A DNA stretch of 64,000 nt from Stenotrophomonas mori (GCF_023556335.1 NZ_JAIKTS010000001.1:186001-250000), one strand, 5' to 3'. Shown: positions 7,801 through 16,743, numbered from the stretch's first letter. A program made the numbers and translations. The notes: generated by a model from the letters alone, not told the origin.

Positions 7801-8488
7801 AGAGCGAAAGGCCGTACTGACGCGTGCGTCCCCAAAACATCTGGACAAGCATGGCCAAGAGCTCATGGCCTGGCTGGATGACTTCTACATCGGTGGGAGT
7901 GAGGCGGCCCGGCGCGATAAGGCCCTGCGGAACGCCCCCACGCGGATGCCAACGCTACGGGAGCGGGCGGTGTACCGTCGGCTGGCTGTTCTGGAACGCA
8001 GCCAGATCAGCCTGGACGACATCGTCACGTCCTTGGAGTACGCCAATCAGGCGCCAGAGCCCGCCCAGCCCGAGCCGACGACGGCACCTGTCGGCGACGC
8101 TGGCTGGAAGAAGACGCAGCAGATCATGGTCGACCAGGAGGTGTTCTTCACCCGCTTGGCCGAACGTCAGCGGCGCAAGATCGAGCGCGATCGCCAGCAG
8201 CGTGTGCGTATCGAGAAGGCCGGCGATGACCTGGCCAAGCAGACGGTAGTGTTGGGTGCTGACACCAGCGTATCGCTGGACGACATCGACTGGGAGACTT
8301 CCCGCTTCCCGGATCGGGATAAGCAAGCGAAAGTTGATGCTGCAGCTGCTCACGGCCCAGGTATCTCAGGGCGAAACCACCTGTCGTCGCCTAGGAAACG
8401 ACCAGGTGTCTTGCCCACCCAACCGCAACTGCCGACACTACCGCAATCCCCACGGCCGCCTTGGGCAGATCAGGAAATCGGTATGTGA
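4865..8488 (+). CDS. MobF-type (TrwC/TraI-like) conjugative relaxase-helicase
   Basis: A 1207-aa protein that nicks oriT, stays covalently bound to the 5' end through tyrosine and unwinds the strand for transfer. The N-terminal relaxase domain (about 1-310) has paired tyrosines at 30-31 and the metal-binding histidines H167, H178 and H180 in HIDSRSGDPQWHCHAV. A RecD/AAA-like helicase follows (about 460-870): Walker A GQAGTGKS at 485-492, Walker B DEAG at 556-559, and later GDPKQL and AHSAQG motifs. The last 300 residues are charged and helical. Length fits MobF enzymes (about 970-1750 aa). It forms an operon with the upstream RHH protein. No coupling protein or T4SS gene is visible, so the element may be mobilizable or may carry its transfer genes outside the window. 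Confidence 0.92.
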   Translation: MAILKSTRLRLKTSGSVDAVREYLRTTREYYAQAGESSNGKTILPDAEWWDTTATDRLGLNDPGRDQDEDFAKLLAGYHPRTGAPLVQNAGEAGRCMGLDLTFSPRKEYSLAFVAATPEQREQMTQAFHQARDKALGLISKGVNTRAGKGGKRHVAIDGLVIRAVDHIDSRSGDPQWHCHAVVANVALDADGEWRSVDFSDLMQQTGSLQEAAQEVFARELAEGFQRLGFGIERTRILDEDERDTGKVANKIAGIEQSTCDAFSSRRAEIKEAIQAAAEKGETLTGGEAAMKTRAAKHLSASEVLVAARSRLEELAALTPGHFVRAGDLLGRESTELEKQKSARQWFDELHATDSHWNRSALIAKLARELPLGTGLDIPEEADRLLAEWEANGTIIRLKDDPKRKQARWCSRDQWFLEVGVLPAARARVEDPGLRLSRSAARTAITMHEAAMSERFGKEVHLTDEQKASVYHVLCETGGLACIIGQAGTGKSASAGAYIRAFELAGRRVIGTSTSQAATDNLKKEAGIEGYNCAELLHALDSGKLTLGLDDVVVLDEAGMVGAKTFRRIQEHVDKAGGKLVAVGDPKQLEAIEAGGPFAELCEKFGAAEITQIQRQRNPEERALAESFYDDKKTGQDIVDEMLAKGFLRQEKRQVKAMAEAYLADERGVQDKLIVVHTHKDAAAVDHYVRRGLKANGLLHERAAETLTLGSGEYERQLEVCLGERIRFQKNDRKDKDGKRRWNNNDIGTVIGFKRATSKRGLVLKIKMDDDGRVVEVDTAKFQRFGYAYARTAHSAQGLGAESVYWLARGGMIDRNAGLVAMTRTKSNFHAFASPEEVARLAGALDEWGKKETVKELARRRNAPEVAATLHQPLPTALGEKEHPLVSGVQQVKAAETIKSLDHAQEVQRAGREFDQAMTIWQERCMEEGAAVLGRLEALQAPDGDIQRYRDMGGGDDPYIEASLKKKYDKAMRELKQLEERKAVLTRASPKHLDKHGQELMAWLDDFYIGGSEAARRDKALRNAPTRMPTLRERAVYRRLAVLERSQISLDDIVTSLEYANQAPEPAQPEPTTAPVGDAGWKKTQQIMVDQEVFFTRLAERQRRKIERDRQQRVRIEKAGDDLAKQTVVLGADTSVSLDDIDWETSRFPDRDKQAKVDAAAAHGPGISGRNHLSSPRKRPGVLPTQPQLPTLPQSPRPPWADQEIGM

Positions 8489-8532
8489 CGCCGCATCACC
8501 CTGCAGTTAGGGCTGACGTGGAGTAAGGGGGG

Positions 8533-9507
8533 CTACTGCCAAATCGGCAACAACTGCCAGCCAGCAGGAAAGCCCATGGCGACCCAGTTGGCAGGTGGTT
8601 GACTCTCTATCAAGGCTCGTGTCCGCTGGATCCAGCCAGATCCGGGGCTCACGCGTTTCATCATCCAAGCTAGCAAAACCAGGGTGTTGTAGATCCGAGC
8701 GGCGTTCTGGTCAGATCGGTTCAACTGCCGGCCCAAGGCGGCGGGCTGCTTGGGGAGTCTTGCACGTTTGGTCAGGTCACGGTTCCAGAGCCGGCCGTGG
8801 TGCGCGCAGACGTTGCGGACATATGCCAAGTGCTGGGCGAAGGAGATCAAGACCGACTCGTCCAAGTCGTAGGCATTGGCGATCTCCTGTCTGACTTGGC
8901 GCTGCAAAATTGCGGCCATCCATCGGGACAGGTCGCCCATTGACAAGATCTCACACATCACCCAGATCGGCGGTTCCTCATTGCGGTTGAGGTAGTGCTT
9001 GAGGAAGATCTCGTTGCGGGTGGTGTAGTGGTGTTCTAGGCGCTCAATCAGCTCACCATGCTTGCGATCATCGAACGCGATCGCTTCACGGTGAGCGATC
9101 GTGCCGTGATGTGTGGCCAGGACATAGGCCCACTGGGTACGGAGCGAGACTTCGATACGCTCGATGGCATCGTTGATTTCTAGCCGGAGCTTGCGATCGA
9201 AGCTATACAGATCGATGACCTGCGAGAACGTAGTGCCCGGCTTGAACGCATGCTCGCCCTGTGTGGCGCATGCATCCTCCATGGGCATCCAGTATCCGCG
9301 CAAGCGGTAGTAGTTGATGTGCGCCAGGTGATGCTTGGTGGACGGCTCATCCGCCACGGGTATCGACATGCCGCGATCTTGCAGCTTGGTCACCTGCGCA
9401 TCGAAGGTGTGGGGCACCTTGTTGGGGACTTTGCGGGGCGCGGCAGGGCGCTTCCACTTCAATTGCCACCAGCGGGCGAGCCGCCGGGCAAACTTGGGCT
9501 TCCGCAT
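8533..9507 (-). CDS. Abi_2 (AbiD/AbiF-like) abortive-infection protein
   Basis: A 324-aa protein. After a basic 30-residue leader it carries HTFDAQVTKLQDRGM and HLAHINYYRLRGYW, then a helical body with FDRKLRLEINDAIERIEVSL and, near residue 245, YVRNVCAHHGRLWNR. The last motif is the R-x4-H signature of HEPN-type RNases that characterises the Abi_2 family. Such proteins are thought to stop phage growth by RNA cleavage in infected cells. It is convergent with the relaxase gene (44-base gap) and faces the same way as the restriction operon, with which it shares a defence context. No antitoxin gene is adjacent. Confidence 0.85.
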   Translation of the reverse strand: MRKPKFARRLARWWQLKWKRPAAPRKVPNKVPHTFDAQVTKLQDRGMSIPVADEPSTKHHLAHINYYRLRGYWMPMEDACATQGEHAFKPGTTFSQVIDLYSFDRKLRLEINDAIERIEVSLRTQWAYVLATHHGTIAHREAIAFDDRKHGELIERLEHHYTTRNEIFLKHYLNRNEEPPIWVMCEILSMGDLSRWMAAILQRQVRQEIANAYDLDESVLISFAQHLAYVRNVCAHHGRLWNRDLTKRARLPKQPAALGRQLNRSDQNAARIYNTLVLLAWMMKRVSPGSGWIQRTRALIESQPPANWVAMGFPAGWQLLPIWQ

Positions 9508-9651
9508 TCACGAAGCCCCAAATAGAAACCCGCCTGGGTGCGCTTGCGAACCGAGGTCCGTAGAGGCGGGGCGGGTGTTATTGGGGATCATCATACCGGA
9601 TTGGGTAGGCATCGCAACTCGGTCCGTTCAGGTTTCTGGGGGAGCAGTCAT

Positions 9652-10149
9652 TTACCAGGTCAAGACCCGTTCTTGGCGTTCTTGCGACCCGTCAGGGTTG
9701 GTCCAGGAGACAATGGCATCAAGCCTGGACGGCGTCCCTAGGTGGACAGCAGCCAGCACACTGAGGATCTGGCCGGGGGCCAAGGTGGCGGGCAGCTTGG
9801 CCGCGTAGTCCTGTGCCACCAATGGGCTGTCCGACGTCAGGACCTCGAAGTGGCACCCAGTCGCAGGAACGGCACCCTCGTTCCTGAGGCTGAACTTGTA
9901 AGAGGGCGCGACGGGGTGGCCGAACTTGTTGCGGTTCTCGACCTTGATGATCTCGAGAGAGAGGAACGCCTTGTTTTGACGATCCTGTTCCTGCTGCAAG
10001 TGGAGTTGCGCAAGGGCATCTTGGGCGCGGGCTAGTTCATTGGCGTCCCTCGCCAGCCTGTTGGCTACGCCAGCCCGATACATCGCCACAGCACTTACGA
10101 TCAGTGCTACCACTGCGATAGCAGTGGTGACGCCCTCGAAGTACGTCAT
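9652..10149 (-). CDS. Membrane-anchored protein encoded in the restriction operon, 165 aa
   Basis: Residues 5-24 form a single N-terminal membrane anchor (VTTAIAVVALIVSAVAMYRA). A helical linker rich in Ala, Arg and Gln follows (about 28-62, coiled-coil-like), then a beta-rich C-terminal domain (FSLRNEGAVPATGCHFEVLT). Its ATG overlaps the hsdR stop (TGATG at 10146-10149), so it is the last gene of the hsdM-hsdS-hsdR operon. No family is recognised and it is not a standard type I component. It could be a passenger or an accessory defence factor; small anchored proteins of this shape occur in many defence islands. Confidence 0.6.
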   Translation of the reverse strand: MTYFEGVTTAIAVVALIVSAVAMYRAGVANRLARDANELARAQDALAQLHLQQEQDRQNKAFLSLEIIKVENRNKFGHPVAPSYKFSLRNEGAVPATGCHFEVLTSDSPLVAQDYAAKLPATLAPGQILSVLAAVHLGTPSRLDAIVSWTNPDGSQERQERVLTW

Positions 10150-13100
10150 CCGCCCAGCTCCGCGCGATCGAAGTTCTGACCTGCCTTGATCATCTCGTAG
10201 AGCAAGCCGACAAGCGGGTCCAGCGCTTGCTTGTCGTTCTTCAACACCTGTGTCACCAGGTCCGTGTGCGACCCCAAAGCCCGGACCAGTGCCGACTGGA
10301 CAGTGCCCTTGATGTTGCCGTTCATCGCCACGTCTCGGGGATTGTTCTTGATCTGGGCCACGGTGTTGGTGTCCTCGCGCACGATGTCGGCCAAGTGGTT
10401 CACCAGGGCTACCTTGTCGGTCAGCGGTGTGGCCTCACCGAAGATCGAGTTCAGGCGCGCGATCACCTGTCGCAGATAGACCGGGAGCTCAGCCTGGCCA
10501 CCGCCACCGGGGCCAACGGGTTTCAGGATGACGGCCTCTTCCTTGGGCGGTTCCTCGCCACCGGGCATGTCCTTGGACTTGATGTCGAAGCCCGTGAGAA
10601 CCAGAGCCGACACGTCCACTTGCTCGGGCGGCACACCATGGAGGCGCTTGGCCAGCATGCGGGCGAAGCTAGCGAAGGCCTCCAAGCCTGGATCGCCAAG
10701 ATCGATGGTCTGGGCGATGTAGGTGTACAGCGATCCGAACCGGGTCAGGCCGGATTTGAAGTCCAGCAACCGCTGCAAGGCTTCAGCGTGGCCCGTCCGG
10801 GTGGCGTCCGCTTGCTTCATGCCGGCTTCGTTACCTTGCGACTTGGCCGCCTCGTAGGCGGCCTCAGCCGCCTGGATGGCGGCGCGCCGCTGCTGGACCT
10901 GGTCGTTGAAGCGTTCGGTAGGCACAGTGGTGGCGTCGTACAGCTCCTTGTGCTGAGCCTGCTCGCCGGCAGCAAAGGCAGCAGCGGACTTGAAGCGCAC
11001 GGCTGCGTAGGCGGCTACCTCGCTTTGCTTGTAGATCCCGGCCTTGTCCAGTTCAGCCTGGAGGTCGTAGATCACGTTGGGGTTCTGGACATCGACAATT
11101 CGAGCGCCCTTGTCGTACTTGGCGAACGCATCCAGGATGACTTGCGGGTCGTTGACGAAGTCCACCACGAAAGTGGTGTCCTTGCCTGGCGCAGTACGGT
11201 TGAGGCGGGACAGCGTCTGAACGATCTCCACGGGGTTGGCGATCTTCTTGTCCAGGTACATCGCGCACAGCTTGGGCTGGTCGAAGCCCGTCTGGAACTT
11301 GTTGGCCACGATCATGACCCGAAACTCGGGGCGGTCGAACACCTTGCGCAGGTCGGATCCGTACTGGCGCGGGTTCATGTTGCTTTCGGTGAACTGCTCG
11401 TCGTCTGCTGCTGCGAACGGGTCGTCCTTCAACTGCTCGTCGGAGCTGTGGACGACTTCCTTGCCCGTCAGCGAGCCGGAGAACGCCACCAGGGCCTGGA
11501 AAGCCTTGTGCTGGGGGTGCGCTTCGATGTAGGCGTCAAAAGCTCGCTTGTAGCGCACGGCAGAGGCACGGGAAGAGGTCACGATCATGGCCTTGGCCGT
11601 ACCCCCTAGGAGCGGGGCGACATTGGCAGCGAAGTGCTCGACGATGAACTCGACCTTCTGGGTGACGTTGGTCGCGTGCAGGTTGAGCCATTTGGCCAAG
11701 GCACGCTTGGCCGCCTTCTGGGAGACCCGCTTGCCGTCCTTGACGGGCTCGGCCAGGTTGAAGGCCGTCTTGTAGGGCAGGTAGCCCTTCATGACATCGA
11801 GGATGAATCCCTCGTCGATGGCCTGGCGCATGGGGTACTTGTGGAAGGACTGCGGCTTGTTTTCCTTGCTGGGCGGCTTGCTCGGATCGGCAAGCCGCCC
11901 GAACAGGGTCAGGGTGGCGTGCTTGGGCGTGGCAGTGAAGGCGAAGTAGGAGACGTTCTTCGGGCGAACGCGGGAGGACTGAATCTTCTCCAGGAGCTCC
12001 TCGACCGTCAGGCCCTCCATCTCCTTTGCGTCGCGCAGGGCCAGGGTGGCCTGCAGCTTGGATGCCGCCGAGCCGGTCTGGCTGGTGTGGGCCTCATCGA
12101 TGATGACGGCGAAGCTGCGGTCTTTCAGCTTGCCGTTGGTCAGCACCTGCTCCATGGCGTAGGGGAACGTCTGGAGCGTGACCACGATGATCGGCGTGCC
12201 GCGCTCCATGGCCCTGGCCAGTTCCTTGGACTTGCTCTCGCCCGTGTCCCGATCACCGATGGCGGCGATCAGGTCATCCTGATGGTCGATCTGCTGGACG
12301 GCGTCCTGGAGCTGCTTGTCGAGCACCGTTCGATCAGTGACTACGATTACCGAGTGAAAGTAGGGCACGCCTGCATCGGTGCGCAGGCGGATCAGGTCAT
12401 GCGCCGTCCAGGCAATGGTGCTGGTCTTGCCGGAGCCCGCCGAGTGCTCGCACAGGTAGGTCATGCCAGGGCCGTTGGCTTTGGCATCGGCGATCATCTT
12501 GGTGACGGCATCCCACTGGTGGAAGCGCGGGAAGATCTGCGTCTCCTTGCGGGAGTGGTTGCCGGCCAGGTCGACCACGTCCTTCTTCTCGGTGTACACG
12601 AAGCTGTGGAAGATCCGCAGCCAGTTGTCGCGCTGGCAGACCTGCTCCCAGAAGAACGCCACCGGGTACTCGCCATCCGCTCGGATGGGGTTGCCTGTCC
12701 AGACGCCATTGCTGCCGTCCCGGCCCTGATTGAAGGGCAGGAAGTAGCTGTTCTTGCCGTCCAGCTTCGTGCACATCTGGATTTCGCTGTCAGACATGGC
12801 GAAGTGAACGACCGCGCCCCGCTGGAATGTCAGCAAGGGCTCCACACGCCCTGTTGCCTTGTCCTTTGGCAGGCGGTCGTTCTTGTACTGCTCGACGGCG
12901 GCTTCCGCAGACTGCGTGAAGTCAGTCTTGATCTCCACGGTGGCCACGGCCAATCCGTTGATGAAGAACACCAGGTCGATGGCCAGCGTGCTGCCTGGGC
13001 GATACTTGAGCTGGGGCACGACGCGCAGGATGTTGGCGTTGTAGCGCTCCCAAGCGGAAGGATCGCGCTCGTCCTCCGGCAAGCCCTCGCTAAGAGCAAT

Positions 13101-13406
13101 CTCGCCTGCGCCGGCCACCTTGATCCCCTTGCGCAGCACGTTGACTGTGCCCTCGCGTTCCAAGGCCTGGGCAAGCCTGTCCATGAGCGTGGCGGATGCC
13201 TTGTCGCCATTGCCCGCCTCCAACTTCTCCCACTTCTTGGGCTGGGTCGCTTTCACCCACTCGACCAGATCTTCCGGATACAGGGCGTGGTTCTGGTCGT
13301 AGCCAGAGGTGTCGCCCACCTTCCAGCCGCGTGCTTCCAGTTGCTTGACGACGTACTGCTCGAAGTACTTTTCGCGGTGGGCGGTGTCGGTGAAGACGGG
13401 ATGCAT
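10146..13406 (-). CDS. hsdR: Type I restriction enzyme, endonuclease/translocase subunit R
   Basis: A 1086-aa subunit that translocates DNA using ATP and cuts far from the recognition site. The N-terminal nuclease core shows the PD-(D/E)xK pattern AIDLVFFINGL...VATVEIKTDF near residues 145-170. The SF2 motor follows, with SAGSGKT (about 327-333), VVTDRTVLDKQL, the DEAH box in IIDEAHTSQTG, and FAFTATP. The C-terminal third is helical, as expected for binding the HsdM2S core. It begins 8 bases after the hsdS stop, with GGA as a weak ribosome-binding site in the gap. The length is normal and no frameshift is seen, so the enzyme looks intact. Confidence 0.93.
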   Translation of the reverse strand: MHPVFTDTAHREKYFEQYVVKQLEARGWKVGDTSGYDQNHALYPEDLVEWVKATQPKKWEKLEAGNGDKASATLMDRLAQALEREGTVNVLRKGIKVAGAGEIALSEGLPEDERDPSAWERYNANILRVVPQLKYRPGSTLAIDLVFFINGLAVATVEIKTDFTQSAEAAVEQYKNDRLPKDKATGRVEPLLTFQRGAVVHFAMSDSEIQMCTKLDGKNSYFLPFNQGRDGSNGVWTGNPIRADGEYPVAFFWEQVCQRDNWLRIFHSFVYTEKKDVVDLAGNHSRKETQIFPRFHQWDAVTKMIADAKANGPGMTYLCEHSAGSGKTSTIAWTAHDLIRLRTDAGVPYFHSVIVVTDRTVLDKQLQDAVQQIDHQDDLIAAIGDRDTGESKSKELARAMERGTPIIVVTLQTFPYAMEQVLTNGKLKDRSFAVIIDEAHTSQTGSAASKLQATLALRDAKEMEGLTVEELLEKIQSSRVRPKNVSYFAFTATPKHATLTLFGRLADPSKPPSKENKPQSFHKYPMRQAIDEGFILDVMKGYLPYKTAFNLAEPVKDGKRVSQKAAKRALAKWLNLHATNVTQKVEFIVEHFAANVAPLLGGTAKAMIVTSSRASAVRYKRAFDAYIEAHPQHKAFQALVAFSGSLTGKEVVHSSDEQLKDDPFAAADDEQFTESNMNPRQYGSDLRKVFDRPEFRVMIVANKFQTGFDQPKLCAMYLDKKIANPVEIVQTLSRLNRTAPGKDTTFVVDFVNDPQVILDAFAKYDKGARIVDVQNPNVIYDLQAELDKAGIYKQSEVAAYAAVRFKSAAAFAAGEQAQHKELYDATTVPTERFNDQVQQRRAAIQAAEAAYEAAKSQGNEAGMKQADATRTGHAEALQRLLDFKSGLTRFGSLYTYIAQTIDLGDPGLEAFASFARMLAKRLHGVPPEQVDVSALVLTGFDIKSKDMPGGEEPPKEEAVILKPVGPGGGGQAELPVYLRQVIARLNSIFGEATPLTDKVALVNHLADIVREDTNTVAQIKNNPRDVAMNGNIKGTVQSALVRALGSHTDLVTQVLKNDKQALDPLVGLLYEMIKAGQNFDRAELGG

Positions 13407-13414
13407 GGCTGTCC

Positions 13415-14692
13415 TTAGGCGGCGGGGCGCAGATCGAGCTTGCCGGTGACGGCAGCGGTAATCAGGGCTGTTCGGTGTTCGCGCAGCAGTTCGATGGATC
13501 GTTCCGTCTTGGCGATCAGCGTGTCGATGCGAGAGGTGGCGCTGTCCAGGTGGGCGACGATTGCCTTCGCCTCACGTTCCGTCGGGCGCGGCACTTGGAT
13601 TGAGAGGAATGGGCCAGGACGAATGGTCTTGCGCAGGCCCTTGTAGAAGGGCCTGAGGCGCTTGTATTCGTCTACATGCAGGAAGAAGTAGTAGAGATAG
13701 CGCGCCCACAATTCGCTCTGCGGCCGGAACACCGTGTAGGCGCCGGTCAACATTCCGTCCTGAGGTGCTACGCCTACCGTCCTTGGGGTCTCGTCCATAT
13801 CGAAGAGGCAGAAGACCATCTCACCAGCGGATATCCGCTGATAGCCATCGAATGAGGTAGGCATCTTGCCCGTGGGATTTTCCAGGTCGCGCTCAATCAC
13901 GCCTTGCAGAGTGAGCGACAGCAACTTGGTGTTGCTACTTTCGCTGCCAACGATGTCTCGGCGTAGCTGCAAGAACGACTTCAACGGAGCGGTATCCCAG
14001 GTTTCAGGCACCTTCCCAAGCCACTCCACGCCGCTGTCCTTCATTGGGGCGCCGGGATCGAGCCCCTTGGTCACGGCATGCGTGATCAAGGCCTGGCGCT
14101 TCTCGCGCAGCAGCTCAATGAAGCGGGTCTTCTTCGCGACCAGGGTGTCGATACGGGAGGTGGCGCGGTCGAGGTAGGAAGCGATTTCTTCCATTTCGCT
14201 GATGGGCGGCACAACGACTGGGAGGCGCTTGAGATCGGCGAACTTCATGGACTGCCGTATGCCGCCGCCGATCCCATAGAACACCTTGGAGGTGTCGTAT
14301 GAGCGCATTAGGTACTCGAAGAAGCGGGGGCAGGTCTGCGGTCTGACAGTGACATAAGCGGACGTGATGATGCCGCGCTCCAAAGCGCGAGCCGACCGGA
14401 GGCTGCGTTGATCGTTCTGCAGATCAGTGAGCCGGAAGACTATGTCGTTTGCCTCGATGATGTTATATCCCTCGAAACTTGCAGGCGTAAGCCCCCCGAG
14501 ACGATCCATGTCCTTGCGCACCAACTGGCCATAGCTCAGCGATAGCAGATTGCGTTCTTTCAATCCTGTGTTGGGGCTAACGACCTCAGCCGCAAACGAG
14601 TAGAACGGGCGGACGTCCCAATGCAATGGGATGGTTCCGACCCATTCCATGCCTGAGTCCTTCATCGGCAGGGTGGACAGTGCTGGCGTCAT
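13415..14692 (-). CDS. hsdS: Type I restriction-modification specificity subunit S
   Basis: A 425-aa protein with the classic two-repeat layout. The first target-recognition domain (about 12-175) opens with MKDSGMEWVGTIPLHWDV and the second (about 218-380) with MKDSGVEWLGKVPETWDT. Each is followed by a conserved coiled-coil spacer: ATSRIDTLVAKKTRFIELL after the first and ATSRIDTLIAKTERSIELL after the second. The two target domains differ in sequence, so the recognition site should be bipartite and asymmetric. Its start overlaps the hsdM stop by three bases. The near-identical spacers could allow domain exchange by recombination. Confidence 0.92.
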   Translation of the reverse strand: MTPALSTLPMKDSGMEWVGTIPLHWDVRPFYSFAAEVVSPNTGLKERNLLSLSYGQLVRKDMDRLGGLTPASFEGYNIIEANDIVFRLTDLQNDQRSLRSARALERGIITSAYVTVRPQTCPRFFEYLMRSYDTSKVFYGIGGGIRQSMKFADLKRLPVVVPPISEMEEIASYLDRATSRIDTLVAKKTRFIELLREKRQALITHAVTKGLDPGAPMKDSGVEWLGKVPETWDTAPLKSFLQLRRDIVGSESSNTKLLSLTLQGVIERDLENPTGKMPTSFDGYQRISAGEMVFCLFDMDETPRTVGVAPQDGMLTGAYTVFRPQSELWARYLYYFFLHVDEYKRLRPFYKGLRKTIRPGPFLSIQVPRPTEREAKAIVAHLDSATSRIDTLIAKTERSIELLREHRTALITAAVTGKLDLRPAA

Positions 14693-16743
14693 TCAGCCAC
14701 CTCATCCAGCAGCACGGCGATCTCAGCTTCCACGGCTTTCAGCTCGGCATCGATCTCATGCAGGTCACGCGGCGGGACGTACTTGTAGAAGTAGCGGTTG
14801 AAGTTGATCTCATAGCCAACCTTGCCGATTTGGCCGTCGCGGTCATCGGTGTAGCTGGCGTCCACCCAGGCATCGGGTACATGGGGCAGGACTTCGGTGT
14901 CCATGTAGTCGCCGATGTTCTGGTCGAGCGGAACGCTCTCGAAATCTTCCAGTTCCTTGTCGGGTACCGGATTTCGTTCCTCATCGAGGACTTCGGGTGC
15001 GTCGGGATCGCGTACCCCCAAGGCGCCTTCCAAGGCGTTGGCCAGCGGCTTGCTGATCTTAGGGAGGCCAGCCTTCCTTGCAGACGCTGCCAACGTGGTG
15101 AACCACTCGTAAGGATGGGTCTGGCCCAGGTCCTTGCGCAGCAGGGTCAACCATTTCTCCTGGTCGTCTTCGTCCAGCTTCGCGAAGGCCTTGCTGGTGG
15201 CCAGAGCAGACAGGCCCTCCTCGGTGATCTTGGCAACCAGACGCAGGGGGCGCTGGATCTTGATCCGGCGGTAGCCGAAGTCGCGGTAGTCCACGATCCG
15301 CACGTTCTCGCTAGGCGCGAAATCGGCATAGAGACGCGCAATGTCCTGGGCCTGCTCATCGCTGATGTAGCGCCGCTTGTTGCCCTCGGACTTGCGCATG
15401 GGGCTGTGCATGCCCGTGGCGTCGATCAGTTGGACCTTGCCCTTCCGCTCGGCGGGCTTGCTGTTGTCCAGCAACCAGATGTAGGTGCCGATGCCCGTGC
15501 GGAAGAAGATGTCGGTGGGCAGGGCCACGATGGCGTCGATCAGGTCGTTTTCCAGCAGCCAGCGACGGATCTCAGACTCACCCTGGCCGGCGTTGCCGGT
15601 GAACAGGGGCGAACCGGACAGGATGATGGCCGCACGGCCTCCGCCGTTCTCCGGGCGTTCCAGCTTGGAGACGAGATGCTGGATGAAGAGCATGGAGCCG
15701 TCGGAGACTCGCGGCGTTCCTGCACCGAAGCGTCCAGCGAACCCCATTTCCTTGGCCTCGCGTTCGACGAAGGCCTGGTCCTTCTCCCACTTCTTACCGA
15801 AGGGCGGGTTGGACAGGCAGTAGTGGAAGCGCTGGCCAGCGAAGGCGTCCTGGGACAGAGTGGACTTGGGGCCAGCGATGTTAGCCGACAGGTCTCGGGC
15901 GGGCTCGGTCTCCAGGCGGCGCAGCAGCATGTTGGCCAAGGCCACCGCGTGGGTTTCTGGTTCCAGCTCCTGACCGAAGGGGATCAGCACGGGCGGGGCC
16001 TTGCCTTGCGCTGCGAAACCATCGACGTGGTTCATGGCGTCGGTGAGAAAGCCGCCGGTGCCACAGGTGGGGTCGTAGAGCGTGCGGATCAGGCCGGGGT
16101 TGTCACGGAACAGGGCGTCATCCGGATCGAGCAACAGCGTCGTGGCCAGGTGGACCACGTCGCGCGGCGTCATGAAGTCCTCGGCCGCTTCGTTGACCTC
16201 CGAGCCGAACCGGCGGATCAGGTGCTCGTAGATGTTGGACATGACCCGGTCGGGCACGACATCCGGATGCAGGTCGGTGTTGGCGAAGTTCTGGCAGATC
16301 TTGAACAGGATGTCCGCGCGGGCCAGGCGGGAGATCGTGTCGGTGAAGTTGAACTGATCGAAGATGACGCGGGCGTTGTCCGAGAAGCCGGCGACGTACG
16401 CTTCCAGGTTGGACTTGGTCTTGGTCGCGCCCAGGGTGGCAAGCGAGTACTGCGAGGTGTTGTAGAAGGGCAGGGCGGCGGTCTGGCGCAGGATCAGCGC
16501 CGTGTCCAGCCCCTTGTCCTTGAACTTGGCATGGGCCTCGCGAACCTTCTCGCGGGTGGGTTCCAGCACGCATTCCAGACGACGTAGCAGGGTGAACGGC
16601 AGGATGATCTTGCCGAAGTCCGTGTGCTTGAAGTCGCCCCACAGGTCCTCGGCGTTCTTCCAGATGAAGCTGGCCAGGACGGTGTCGGAAGCCTTGGGGG
16701 CTTCTGCGGGTGCGGTGCTGGTGGTCTTGCCGTTCTTGGTCAT
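14689..16743 (-). CDS. hsdM: Type I restriction-modification DNA methyltransferase subunit M
   Basis: The start is set at ATG 16743 (684 aa, beginning MTKNGKTTSTAPAEAPKASD); the frame extends further upstream but that part looks non-coding. An N-terminal HsdM helical domain (about 24-170, FIWKNAEDLWGDFKHTDFGK) is followed by the N6-adenine methyltransferase core, with the SAM motif DPTCGTGGFL (about 244-253) and catalytic motif NPPF (about 315-318). A long C-terminal region includes YEINFNRYFYKYVPPR. It would methylate adenine in the site chosen by HsdS. It leads the operon hsdM-hsdS-hsdR-membrane gene, so its promoter should lie in 16744-16911. Confidence 0.93.
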   Translation of the reverse strand: MTKNGKTTSTAPAEAPKASDTVLASFIWKNAEDLWGDFKHTDFGKIILPFTLLRRLECVLEPTREKVREAHAKFKDKGLDTALILRQTAALPFYNTSQYSLATLGATKTKSNLEAYVAGFSDNARVIFDQFNFTDTISRLARADILFKICQNFANTDLHPDVVPDRVMSNIYEHLIRRFGSEVNEAAEDFMTPRDVVHLATTLLLDPDDALFRDNPGLIRTLYDPTCGTGGFLTDAMNHVDGFAAQGKAPPVLIPFGQELEPETHAVALANMLLRRLETEPARDLSANIAGPKSTLSQDAFAGQRFHYCLSNPPFGKKWEKDQAFVEREAKEMGFAGRFGAGTPRVSDGSMLFIQHLVSKLERPENGGGRAAIILSGSPLFTGNAGQGESEIRRWLLENDLIDAIVALPTDIFFRTGIGTYIWLLDNSKPAERKGKVQLIDATGMHSPMRKSEGNKRRYISDEQAQDIARLYADFAPSENVRIVDYRDFGYRRIKIQRPLRLVAKITEEGLSALATSKAFAKLDEDDQEKWLTLLRKDLGQTHPYEWFTTLAASARKAGLPKISKPLANALEGALGVRDPDAPEVLDEERNPVPDKELEDFESVPLDQNIGDYMDTEVLPHVPDAWVDASYTDDRDGQIGKVGYEINFNRYFYKYVPPRDLHEIDAELKAVEAEIAVLLDEVAE

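Noticed and set aside
11634..13418. 594-codon open frame antisense to hsdR
   Set aside because: No motif; the minus strand encodes an intact HsdR.
14626..16587. 653-codon open frame antisense to hsdM
   Set aside because: No recognisable motif; the minus frame has clear SAM and NPPF motifs.
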